DNA of 32,294 nt, taken from positions 1 to 32,294 of the forward strand of contig CADCDY010000054.1 of NCBI GenBank assembly GCA_902800245.1. Reading direction: 5' to 3'. Positions 7,588 to 14,522 of this stretch are shown here, piece after piece. The notes beneath the pieces are model-generated. The model saw nothing but the letters and a program-made list of their open reading frames with translations, was not told where the DNA came from and did not search any database. Every line of letters begins with the position of its first letter. Positions within the stretch are counted from its first letter, which is position 1. Origin of the DNA: an uncultured Prevotellaceae bacterium (GTDB taxonomy: Bacteria > Bacteroidota > Bacteroidia > Bacteroidales > Bacteroidaceae). The position numbers and the translations under genes were made by a program.

Positions 7588-8988
7588 ATGAAATGGATGC
7601 AAGAACAATCTAAATATGAGAATACGGCCTACGTGGCGCTGTGGGGACTCCTCTTCGCAGCGCCACTGCTGAGCCTATATATCCGCACCACCAACGATAG
7701 CGAACTGACTTTCAATTGGCAGGAGGTGTGGATGATATGGCGGCATTTCTGGGTATATCTGCTCATCTTCGTCGTCCATAACTTCATACTCGCCCCGCTG
7801 CTTATCTACCGCCACAAACGTTGGTTCTATGCCCTGCTGACAGCATGTATGATAGGGGCTTTTGCCTTCTACCAGTGCAGCAACAAGCCTGACCACATGC
7901 GCAGACATCAGCTTCACGACATGGAAATGCATGAGCCTGGGCCCATGGGCGACCGCTTTGGTCACGAGCCCCCGCCAGAGTTTAGAGGCGAGAAGCAAGA
8001 GTTCAGGCGTCCTCCTGCTTTCATCGGTGAACACGACATTGTAGCTATCGTCATTGTCATCCTCATGTGCGGTATGAACCTCGGTATCAAACTCTATTTC
8101 AAAACGCGCAACGATCAAAAGAAACTGCTGGCACTGGAAAAGGAGAATCTGGAACAGCAGTTGGAATATCTGAGGTATCAAATCAATCCGCACTTCTTCA
8201 TGAACACGCTGAACAACATCCATGCACTGGTGGATATCGACCCAGAGAAAGCGAAGGACACGATATTGGAACTGTCGAAAATGATGCGTTTTGTATTGTA
8301 TGAAGGTGACAAGAAGGGGGTACCCCTCTCGCGCGAATTTGATTTCATTCGCCATTACGTCACACTGATGCAGTTGCGATATACCGATAAGGTGCGGATT
8401 TCCGTCGACTTACCTCAGGAGGTTCCCGATCGTCAGATTCCGCCCCTGATGCTCATCACCTTTATCGAGAATGCCTTCAAACACGGCATCTCGTACCAAC
8501 ATGAGTCGTTTATCGACATTAAAGTGGCTGTCGACGACAAGCTACACTTCACTTGCCGCAACTCGAAGGCTGACAAGCCCAACGAAGAAAAAGGCGGCGT
8601 AGGACTCAAGAATGTCAAACAACGCTTAAACTTACTGTATGACAACAACTATACACTGAATATACAAGACGAACCAGACGTCTATCATGTCCCTCAACGG
8701 CATGGACTTCGTGAAGTCGCTCACCGTACCACCACTCGTCGTCTTCACGACGGCCTACTCGGAATATGCCGTAGAAGGCTTCCGCGTCAATGCCGTCGAC
8801 TACCTGCTCAAACCCTTCGGGTTGCAGGACTTCCAGCGAGCCGCCAATCGCCTGAAGAAAAGGTTAGAAGACAAAGTTCCTACATCTGCCGGTCGAATGG
8901 TCGGCGGTTCCGCCGCCGACGCCCCCACAACTTCCGACGTCCTCTTCCTCAAGACCGACTACCGTATCGTCAAGGTGAATATCAGTGA
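7588..8988 (+). CDS. LytS/YehU-type sensor histidine kinase, C-terminal end replaced by out-of-frame sequence
   Basis: Membrane sensor kinase of a two-component system. Four hydrophobic segments (about residues 14-32, 50-72, 78-96 and 145-167) are followed by a coiled-coil linker and a His_kinase domain with QINPHFFMNTLNNIHAL (His202 is the predicted phosphorylation site). The ATPase domain has the N box FIENAFKHGIS (from about 292) and G box GGVGLKNVKQRL (from about 336). Between the second and fourth helices lies an unusual His/Met/Pro/Glu-rich loop (HMRRHQLHDMEMHEPG, about 101-140), a possible metal-binding or flexible extracytoplasmic segment. Family resemblance stops at about residue 368 (YHV, 8691), where such kinases would finish within a few residues. 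The remaining roughly 98 residues are response-regulator DNA read in the wrong frame. The likely cause is a deletion joining two adjacent genes; kinase activity may survive. Confidence 0.85.
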   Translation: MKWMQEQSKYENTAYVALWGLLFAAPLLSLYIRTTNDSELTFNWQEVWMIWRHFWVYLLIFVVHNFILAPLLIYRHKRWFYALLTACMIGAFAFYQCSNKPDHMRRHQLHDMEMHEPGPMGDRFGHEPPPEFRGEKQEFRRPPAFIGEHDIVAIVIVILMCGMNLGIKLYFKTRNDQKKLLALEKENLEQQLEYLRYQINPHFFMNTLNNIHALVDIDPEKAKDTILELSKMMRFVLYEGDKKGVPLSREFDFIRHYVTLMQLRYTDKVRISVDLPQEVPDRQIPPLMLITFIENAFKHGISYQHESFIDIKVAVDDKLHFTCRNSKADKPNEEKGGVGLKNVKQRLNLLYDNNYTLNIQDEPDVYHVPQRHGLREVAHRTTTRRLHDGLLGICRRRLPRQCRRLPAQTLRVAGLPASRQSPEEKVRRQSSYICRSNGRRFRRRRPHNFRRPLPQDRLPYRQGEYQ

Positions 8989-9214
8989 TATCCGTTATAT
9001 CGAAGGTATGAGCGAATATCTGAAAGTATGGCTCGACTCCGATGCCAAACCTATCATCACGCTGCTGTCAATGAAAAAAATGGAGGAGCGGTTGCCTGCC
9101 AATTTCATGCGCATACACCGCTCCTACATCATCAATCTCAACAAAATCCCCATCGGAGACCTGTACAAGGAAGCCTTTCAGCGCTACCTTGACACCAAAT
9201 TCCTCGGGAAATAG
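8687..9214 (+). pseudogene. LytTR-family response regulator remnant lacking the first half of the receiver domain
   Basis: In the frame one base different from the kinase, the sequence resumes inside a receiver domain: SLNGMDFVKSL is normally preceded by the phospho-acceptor motif FLDIQMP. The domain continues with VVFTTAYSEYAVEGF (conserved Thr and aromatic switch residues) and DYLLKPFG (conserved Lys), then a linker and a LytTR DNA-binding domain (VLFLKTDYRIVKVNISDIRY... to the end). The first roughly 55-60 residues, including the acidic pair and the phosphorylated Asp, are absent. An in-frame TGA lies about 30 nt upstream of the ATG at 8687, and there is no ribosome binding site. The LytTR domain passes directly from HRSYIINLNKI to PIGDLYKEAF, missing about 14-18 residues usually present there (junction near 9148). 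It is most likely nonfunctional, or else an assembly collapse. Confidence 0.8.
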
Positions 9215-9835
9215 CTATTCCATCGGGAACAGGCCGAAGAGTTTGGCGTCAATCATGTCTGTGACCTGCTTCAGATCCTCGGGATTGTCGCCAAACTTAC
9301 AATGGTCACCGTCGACGATAATCAACGGGCCCTTGTACGTTGCTATCCATTCTTCATAGCGTTTCTCCAGACCCTGCAAATAATCCAAACGCATGGTCTG
9401 CTCGTATTCGCGGCCTCGTTTCTGAATCTGTGCCACCAGCGTAGGAATGGAGGAACGGATATAGATCATGAGATCCGGCAACTTCACCAGCGACATCATC
9501 AGGTCGAAGAGGTCACTGTAGTTCTCGAAGTCGCGGTCGCTCATCATCCCCTGTCCGTGCAGGTTTGGCGCAAAGATACGGGCATCTTCGAAAATGGTTC
9601 GGTCCTGAATGATGACTTCCTTCGACTTGGAAATCTCTACCACTTCCTTGAAACGCTTGTTCAGGAAGTACACCTGCAGGTTAAATGACCAGCGAGGCAT
9701 ATCGGCATAGAAATCTGCCAGATAGGGATTGTTATCTACTGGTTCGAAACGTGGCGTCCAACCATAACGGTGGGCGAGCAATTTGGTCAGCGTGGTTTTC
9801 CCGCTGCCGATGTTTCCGGCGATTGCGATGTGCAT
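9215..9835 (-). CDS. Deoxynucleoside kinase (deoxyadenosine/deoxyguanosine kinase family), copy 1
   Basis: Salvage enzyme that phosphorylates deoxynucleosides with ATP. The 206-residue protein opens directly with the P-loop GNIGSGKTTLTKLL (about residues 7-20). It contains the substrate-site segment EPVDNNPYLADFY and the DRTIFED motif (the Asp-Arg-Thr/Ser signature that holds the 5' hydroxyl and catalytic carboxylate region), and ends with the lid-type RKRGREYEQT-like stretch QKRGREYEQTMRLDYLQ. It is about 60 percent identical by eye to the following paralogue at 9869-10492. Its stop codon abuts the stop of the convergent regulator remnant with no gap. The spacer to the upstream paralogue consists of TTTCAAC-type heptads and shows no ribosome binding site. 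Confidence 0.93.
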   Translation of the reverse strand: MHIAIAGNIGSGKTTLTKLLAHRYGWTPRFEPVDNNPYLADFYADMPRWSFNLQVYFLNKRFKEVVEISKSKEVIIQDRTIFEDARIFAPNLHGQGMMSDRDFENYSDLFDLMMSLVKLPDLMIYIRSSIPTLVAQIQKRGREYEQTMRLDYLQGLEKRYEEWIATYKGPLIIVDGDHCKFGDNPEDLKQVTDMIDAKLFGLFPME

Positions 9836-9838
9836 ACG

Positions 9839-9866
9839 ATTGAAAGTTGAGAGTTGAGAGTTGAAA
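9839..9866. repeat. Four heptads (GTTGARA) filling the spacer between the two deoxynucleoside kinases
   Basis: Units ATTGAAA, GTTGAGA, GTTGAGA and GTTGAAA run from 9839 to 9866. They occupy nearly the whole 33-nt gap between the stop of the upstream kinase gene and the ATG of the downstream one. Confidence 0.85.
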
Positions 9867-9868
9867 GT

Positions 9869-10492
9869 TTAGAGGTTTGGGAAGAGTCCGAAGAGCGTGC
9901 GGTCAATCCTGTCGACAATCTGTGCGAAATCCTTGGGATTATGCAGGAAGTCGAGGTCGTCTTTGTTGACGGTCATCACCTGTCCAGGATATTTGTGATA
10001 GATGAAATCGTCGTACCGTTCGTTGAGGTTTTGAAGATAATCCAGCTGGATAGTCTGTTCATATTCTCGTCCGCGCTTCTGGATATTTGCCACCAGATGG
10101 GGAACGGAAGCCCGCAGATAAATCATCAGGTCAGGAACGCGCACCATCGACATCATCTGCTCGAAGAGTTCCATATAGGTCTCATAGTCGCGGTCGGAGA
10201 GGTTACCCATCGCCTTATTGTTCTGCATAAACACATAGACGCCCTCATAGATGGTACGGTCCTGGATGACGCTGTGCTGCGACTCGGCAATAGCCAGCAG
10301 GTCTCGGAAGCGTTCCTTCAGGAAGTACACCTCCAGATTGAACGACCACCGGTGGATGTCACGATAGTAGTCCTCCAGATAAGGATTGTTATCCACCGAC
10401 TCGTAACGCGGCTCCCATCCGTAATGCTTGGCGAGCATCTGCGTGAGTGTCGACTTGCCGCTTCCGATATTTCCTGCAATTGCTATATGCAT
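9869..10492 (-). CDS. Deoxynucleoside kinase (deoxyadenosine/deoxyguanosine kinase family), copy 2
   Basis: Second member of the tandem pair, 207 residues, same layout: P-loop GNIGSGKSTLTQML at the N-terminus, ESVDNNPYLEDYYRDIHRW at the nucleoside site, DRTIYEGVYVF, and QKRGREYEQTIQLDYLQNL near the lid. The two copies differ at the residue after the P-loop lysine (Thr versus Ser) and through the C-terminal third, enough to allow different purine deoxynucleoside preferences. In Lactobacillus a comparable adjacent pair encodes the two subunits of a heterodimeric deoxyadenosine/deoxyguanosine kinase; whether these two form a heterodimer is an inference from the tandem arrangement. It lies 32 nt downstream of the sulfhydrylase gene and probably shares its transcript. 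Confidence 0.93.
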   Translation of the reverse strand: MHIAIAGNIGSGKSTLTQMLAKHYGWEPRYESVDNNPYLEDYYRDIHRWSFNLEVYFLKERFRDLLAIAESQHSVIQDRTIYEGVYVFMQNNKAMGNLSDRDYETYMELFEQMMSMVRVPDLMIYLRASVPHLVANIQKRGREYEQTIQLDYLQNLNERYDDFIYHKYPGQVMTVNKDDLDFLHNPKDFAQIVDRIDRTLFGLFPNL

Positions 10493-10524
10493 AGGGTTTG
10501 TAGGTAATGTGGGGATGTTAGATA

Positions 10525-11811
10525 TTATATTTTTTCGAGAGCCTGACGGATATCTGCCAGGATGTCGTCACAATCCTCAATACCTACAGACAGACGAATG
10601 AGGTCGGGGGCTACACCAGCCTCACGCAACTGCTCGTCGGAGAGCTGACGGTGGGTATGCGAGGCGGGATGAAGCACACAAGTACGGGCATCAGCCACAT
10701 GAGTGACGATTGCAATGAGCTTGAGGGAATCCATAAACTGTACAGCTGTCTCGCGTGTTCCCTTCAGTCCGAAGGCAATAACGCCACATGAGCCGTTCGG
10801 CAGATACTTTTCAGCCAATGCATGACACTCGTCATTCTTCAGTCCGCTATAGTGTACCCAGGCCACGCGATTGTCCTGAGCCAGGAACTCCGCAACACGC
10901 TGGGCATTCTCGCAGTGACGCTTGATGCGCAGATGGAGTGTCTCCAGTCCGAGATTCAGCAGGAAAGCATTCTGAGGCGAGGGGATGCTGCCCAAGTCTC
11001 GCATCAACTGTGCCACGAGCTTGGTCATGTAGGCCATCTTTCCGAAGGCCTTCGTATAGGTCAGTCCGTGATACGAGTCATCGGGGGTGCAGAGTCCCGG
11101 GAACTTGTCAGCATGAGCATCCCAATCAAAGTTACCACTATCGACGACACATCCGCCAACCTGTGTGGCGTGACCGTCCATATATTTCGTCGTAGAATGC
11201 GTCACGATATCCGCACCCCATTCGAAAGGACGACAGTTGATGGGTGTCGGGAAAGTATTGTCGACAATCAAAGGAACGCCGTGCTTATGGGCAATACGGG
11301 CAAACTTCTCGATGTCGAGAATCTTACAGCCTGGATTCGAGATGGTCTCACCGAACAGTGCCTTTGTATTCGGACGGAAAGCCTTGTCGATTTCCTCCTC
11401 GCTGGCCTCCTGCGAGATGAACGTACACTCGATGCCGAGCTTCTTCAACGTCACGCCGAAGAGGTTGTACGTTCCACCGTAGATCTCGTTAGAAGTGACG
11501 AAATGATCACCTGCCTCACAGATATTAAAGAGCGCATAGAAATTCGCTGCCTGTCCGGATGACGTCAGCATAGCCCCTACTCCACCCTCCAAGGCGGCAA
11601 TCTTACGCGCCACCGCGTCGTTTGTCGGATTTGCCAGACGGGTATAGAAATAGCCCTCCTTCTTCAAATCGAAGAGATCAGCCATCTCTTCGGTATTGTC
11701 ATACTTAAATGTTGTACTCTGATAGATGGGGAGCACACGCGACTCTCCGTTTTTGGGTTCCCAGCCAGCCTGCACGCAGAGCGTAGCTGGTTTCCAGTTT
11801 TTCTTTTCCAT
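10525..11811 (-). CDS. metY: O-acetylhomoserine sulfhydrylase (O-acetylhomoserine aminocarboxypropyltransferase)
   Basis: PLP enzyme of the Cys/Met metabolism family that makes homocysteine from O-acetylhomoserine and sulfide in direct methionine synthesis. The 428-residue length fits MetY rather than the shorter cystathionine gamma-synthase or lyase (about 380-400). Features in order are the N-terminal ATLCVQAGWEP, the segment YFYTRLANPTNDAVARKIAALEGG, SSGQAANFYALFNI, VDNTFPTPINCRPFEWGAD, and HSTTKYMDGHATQVGG with Lys209 as the predicted PLP lysine. The C-terminus has HPASHTHRQLSDEQL and LIRLSVGIEDCDDIL. No SAM riboswitch fits in the 31-nt gap to the upstream GH2 gene, and no promoter element was seen there, so it may be read from the GH2 promoter. 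Confidence 0.94.
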   Translation of the reverse strand: MEKKNWKPATLCVQAGWEPKNGESRVLPIYQSTTFKYDNTEEMADLFDLKKEGYFYTRLANPTNDAVARKIAALEGGVGAMLTSSGQAANFYALFNICEAGDHFVTSNEIYGGTYNLFGVTLKKLGIECTFISQEASEEEIDKAFRPNTKALFGETISNPGCKILDIEKFARIAHKHGVPLIVDNTFPTPINCRPFEWGADIVTHSTTKYMDGHATQVGGCVVDSGNFDWDAHADKFPGLCTPDDSYHGLTYTKAFGKMAYMTKLVAQLMRDLGSIPSPQNAFLLNLGLETLHLRIKRHCENAQRVAEFLAQDNRVAWVHYSGLKNDECHALAEKYLPNGSCGVIAFGLKGTRETAVQFMDSLKLIAIVTHVADARTCVLHPASHTHRQLSDEQLREAGVAPDLIRLSVGIEDCDDILADIRQALEKI

Positions 11812-11842
11812 AATTAATATTTAGTGTTTAACGTTTCAGATT

Positions 11843-14257
11843 TCAGAACCTGATTTTGTTCGGCGAAAGGCCATCGGCACTGACCGTCAGTTCCCCATGT
11901 CCCTTCACGACAGCGATACAACGACCGAAGAAAGCCTTGCGATTGGAACTGGTAAAACGCTCCATCGAGGTCTGACAGCCATTATCGGTGCCAACGACTT
12001 TACCCTTATTGGTCGTAAAACGCAACTGGTTCTCGGCCGTCGGACAACGGTTGCCGTCCTTATCGACAACGGTAGCTTGTACGAAGGTCAGTTCCTTACC
12101 CTTATAGTCGATATCGAGCTGGATATGGTGGGGAGCACCTGCAGTACGGATAACCTGATTGAGCGTGGGCTGGCCGTTCTTGCGGGCAATGACCATCACC
12201 TCGCCGGGTTCATACTTCACACGCCAACCCACATGGTAAGGCGTATTCAGAGCAGCACCATTTATCGGTTCCCCCGTTCTTTGTGTCTTGCGACGAACAC
12301 CCTGACTCTTGCCATTGACAAAGAGCTCTACCTCGTCAGCGTGGTTATAGTAACACCACATGTCAATTTCCTGCCCCTCCTGCCAGTTCCAGTGTGGGAA
12401 CAAGTAAAGCACAGGCTTGTCGGTCCATTCGCTCTGGTACATATAGTAGACATCTTTCGGCTGTCCGGCCAAGTCGATGATACCGAAATAACTGCTGCGG
12501 GCGGGGAAACCGTAAGGCGTCGGTTCGCCGATATAGTCGAAGCCCGTCCAAATAAACTGTCCGCCAACATACGGTGTATGCTTTACCACATCCCATGTCT
12601 CTTCGTGTGTCGAACTCCAGGGAGCATGCATATTGTCGTAGGCCGAACACATATAGGTCGAGTCCTTATACGTCTCGCGCCAGTCTTTCGGGGCTATAAT
12701 GACCTCGTCCGACGGCATACGGTAGTAACCGTTGGTCTGCAGTGCCGACACCGATTCCGTCATGATAAACGGTCGGCCGGGGAAGTTCTGCGGTACATCC
12801 TTAATCCATTCGTGATGATAGTTATAGCCGATGATGTCCAGTGCCTTGCCCTTAAACAGGTGGTTACCTGGCGATGGTTCGTTACAACCGGCAGTAATGG
12901 GACGCGTGGTGTCGTAACGGCGGATGATGTCTGCCAGATGTTCGGCCATCAGCGTATTGACACTCTTCTCGCCGTCCTTGGCCAATGTCGAGGCATCGTG
13001 ACCGGCATTCAGGATGAGGTTCGCCTGTTCCAGCGTCAATGTGTCGGCATCGGCACTGTTCCACTGTTCCAGCACCTCGTTACCTATCGACCACATCAGG
13101 ATACAAGGATGGTTCCTGTCGCGCAACACCATATCGGTCAGGTCGCGCTCATGCCATTTGTCGAAGAAACGGGCATAGTCGTTCTGTGTCTTACGACGGC
13201 GCCACATATCAAACGACTCATCCATCACGATGAAACCCATCGTGTCGCACATATTCAGCAGTTCGGGAGCCGGAGGGTTATGACTCGAACGGATGGCATT
13301 GACGCCCATCGCCTTCAGTTTCAATAGTTTGCGATGCAGGGCGTCCTCATTTACGGCAGCACCCAGACATCCCAGATCGTGGTGCTCACAAACACCGTTC
13401 AACTTCATATTCTTGCCATTGAGCCAGAAGCCGGTCTTCGCATCGAAGCGGAAATTGCGGAACGCCGTCGTAGTAGTTACCTCGTCAACCATTTTACCTT
13501 TATTATATACGCGTGCGCAAACCTTATATATATAAGGAGAGGTTGGCGACCATAATTTCAAGGTTGCGGGATTAACGTGCAATACCGTCTCTTTACCACT
13601 GCCTTTTGCAACCTCACGACCCGCAGCATCCTTCATGCTATACTGTACACTATAGTCCTTGCCTAACACTTCGGCCTTGACCTTGACCTTTCCAGTCTTT
13701 GCATCGGTCTCTACATGCAAACCCCAATGCTTCACATGAACATATTCGGTCTTGGTCAACCACACGTGGCGATAGATGCCGCAACCGGAATACCAGCGCG
13801 AATTGGGCTGGTCGCTATTGTCCACACGTACGGCAATTACATTGTCCGTACAGCGCAGATAACGAGTGATGTCGACAACAAACGAGCTATAGCCATAGGG
13901 GCGATAGTCAACAGCCTCGCCATTGACGAATACAACGGCATTCATATAAATGCCATCAAACTCAAGGTAATATTTACAGACATCCTGCACACGGAAATGT
14001 TTTCTGTACCAGGCTACACCACCAGGCAGAGCACCGCCCCCCGCTCCCGACTTGTTGTCGGCACTGAAATCACCTTCGATGGCCCAGTCGTGGGGTAAGT
14101 CAAGCAAGCGCCACCGACTGTCATCATACTCCGCAGAAGCCATCTGCATGTTGCCACCGAGATTAAATCGCCACCCTTTGTCGAAATTGATGCGTTCACG
14201 GCCATAAGCACCGAACAAGACCATCACCCCTAATAGTACTGCAAAAAGTCGTTTCAT
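11843..14257 (-). CDS. Secreted glycoside hydrolase family 2 beta-galactosidase-like enzyme
   Basis: Exported exo-glycosidase, probably acting on galactosides. From the ATG at 14257 the protein is 804 residues with a cleavable signal peptide (MKRLFAVLLGVMVLFGAYG). Upstream in-frame ATGs (14284, 14578) fall at or before the predicted transcription start, so I reject them. Domains are a GH2 sugar-binding jellyroll (about 20-185, with LPHDWAIEGDF and RWYSGCGIYRHVWL), an Ig-like domain (to about 290), and a TIM barrel starting at LNGKNMKLNGVCEHHDLG. The barrel includes NAIRSSHNPPAPELLNMCD, the acid/base SIGNEV (Glu394) and the nucleophile in PFIMTESVS (Glu501). C-terminal DUF4982-like and Ig-like domains follow (ELFVNGKSQGVRRK onward). 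All catalytic residues are present. No SusC/SusD pair is adjacent. The substrate could also be a glucuronide or mannoside, less likely. Confidence 0.92.
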   Translation of the reverse strand: MKRLFAVLLGVMVLFGAYGRERINFDKGWRFNLGGNMQMASAEYDDSRWRLLDLPHDWAIEGDFSADNKSGAGGGALPGGVAWYRKHFRVQDVCKYYLEFDGIYMNAVVFVNGEAVDYRPYGYSSFVVDITRYLRCTDNVIAVRVDNSDQPNSRWYSGCGIYRHVWLTKTEYVHVKHWGLHVETDAKTGKVKVKAEVLGKDYSVQYSMKDAAGREVAKGSGKETVLHVNPATLKLWSPTSPYIYKVCARVYNKGKMVDEVTTTTAFRNFRFDAKTGFWLNGKNMKLNGVCEHHDLGCLGAAVNEDALHRKLLKLKAMGVNAIRSSHNPPAPELLNMCDTMGFIVMDESFDMWRRRKTQNDYARFFDKWHERDLTDMVLRDRNHPCILMWSIGNEVLEQWNSADADTLTLEQANLILNAGHDASTLAKDGEKSVNTLMAEHLADIIRRYDTTRPITAGCNEPSPGNHLFKGKALDIIGYNYHHEWIKDVPQNFPGRPFIMTESVSALQTNGYYRMPSDEVIIAPKDWRETYKDSTYMCSAYDNMHAPWSSTHEETWDVVKHTPYVGGQFIWTGFDYIGEPTPYGFPARSSYFGIIDLAGQPKDVYYMYQSEWTDKPVLYLFPHWNWQEGQEIDMWCYYNHADEVELFVNGKSQGVRRKTQRTGEPINGAALNTPYHVGWRVKYEPGEVMVIARKNGQPTLNQVIRTAGAPHHIQLDIDYKGKELTFVQATVVDKDGNRCPTAENQLRFTTNKGKVVGTDNGCQTSMERFTSSNRKAFFGRCIAVVKGHGELTVSADGLSPNKIRF

Positions 14258-14293
14258 GTTCCTTGTGTTACTTTTTTTATTCATTTTCGAACG

Positions 14294-14326
14294 CAAAGTT
14301 ACTAAAAAAGACTGAGATAACACAAA
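14294..14326 (-). promoter_or_regulatory. Promoter of the GH2 gene (TTTG-N21-TAACTTTG)
   Basis: The minus strand has TTTG at 14323-14326 and TAACTTTG at 14294-14301, 21 nt apart. Transcription would begin near 14287, leaving a leader of about 30 nt that carries AAGGA shortly before the ATG at 14257. This fixes the start choice of the GH2 gene. Confidence 0.7.
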
Positions 14327-14361
14327 AAAAACACATTTTCTGCAAAAAAAGTAGCTATTTT

Positions 14362-14393
14362 TTTGGAAGATATGAAAAAAAAACTTAAATTTG
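14362..14393 (+). promoter_or_regulatory. Promoter of the lipoprotein-OmpA pair (TTTG-N20-TAAATTTG)
   Basis: TTTG at 14362-14365 and TAAATTTG at 14386-14393, separated by 20 nt. The predicted transcript starts near 14400 and has a leader of about 120 nt, long for this window. The divergent GH2 promoter lies only about 40 bp away. The leader contains an AT-only stretch (TATATATATATA) at 14461-14474 and no gene. Confidence 0.7.
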
Positions 14394-14522
14394 CAGCGAA
14401 TTTGAGAAAAAGTGAAACGAAAGTAAGGGGATTCGTGGGCATATCGCCTGCACATAATCCATATATATATATACATAGAGAAAACAATAACCAAAATGTT
14501 TAATTGTAATATTAATTTATTT

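Noticed and set aside
8692..8988. The last roughly 98 residues of the kinase open frame as a novel C-terminal domain
   Set aside because: It is the response-regulator coding sequence read out of frame, rich in Arg and low in structure, and best explained by a deletion junction.
11812..11842. A possible SAM riboswitch in front of metY
   Set aside because: Only 31 nt separate metY from the GH2 gene, too short for any known SAM-sensing element, and no hairpin is visible.
11897..13327. A 476-codon open frame on the plus strand
   Set aside because: It lies entirely antisense to the GH2 enzyme, whose catalytic motifs are intact. The translated sequence has no recognisable domain.
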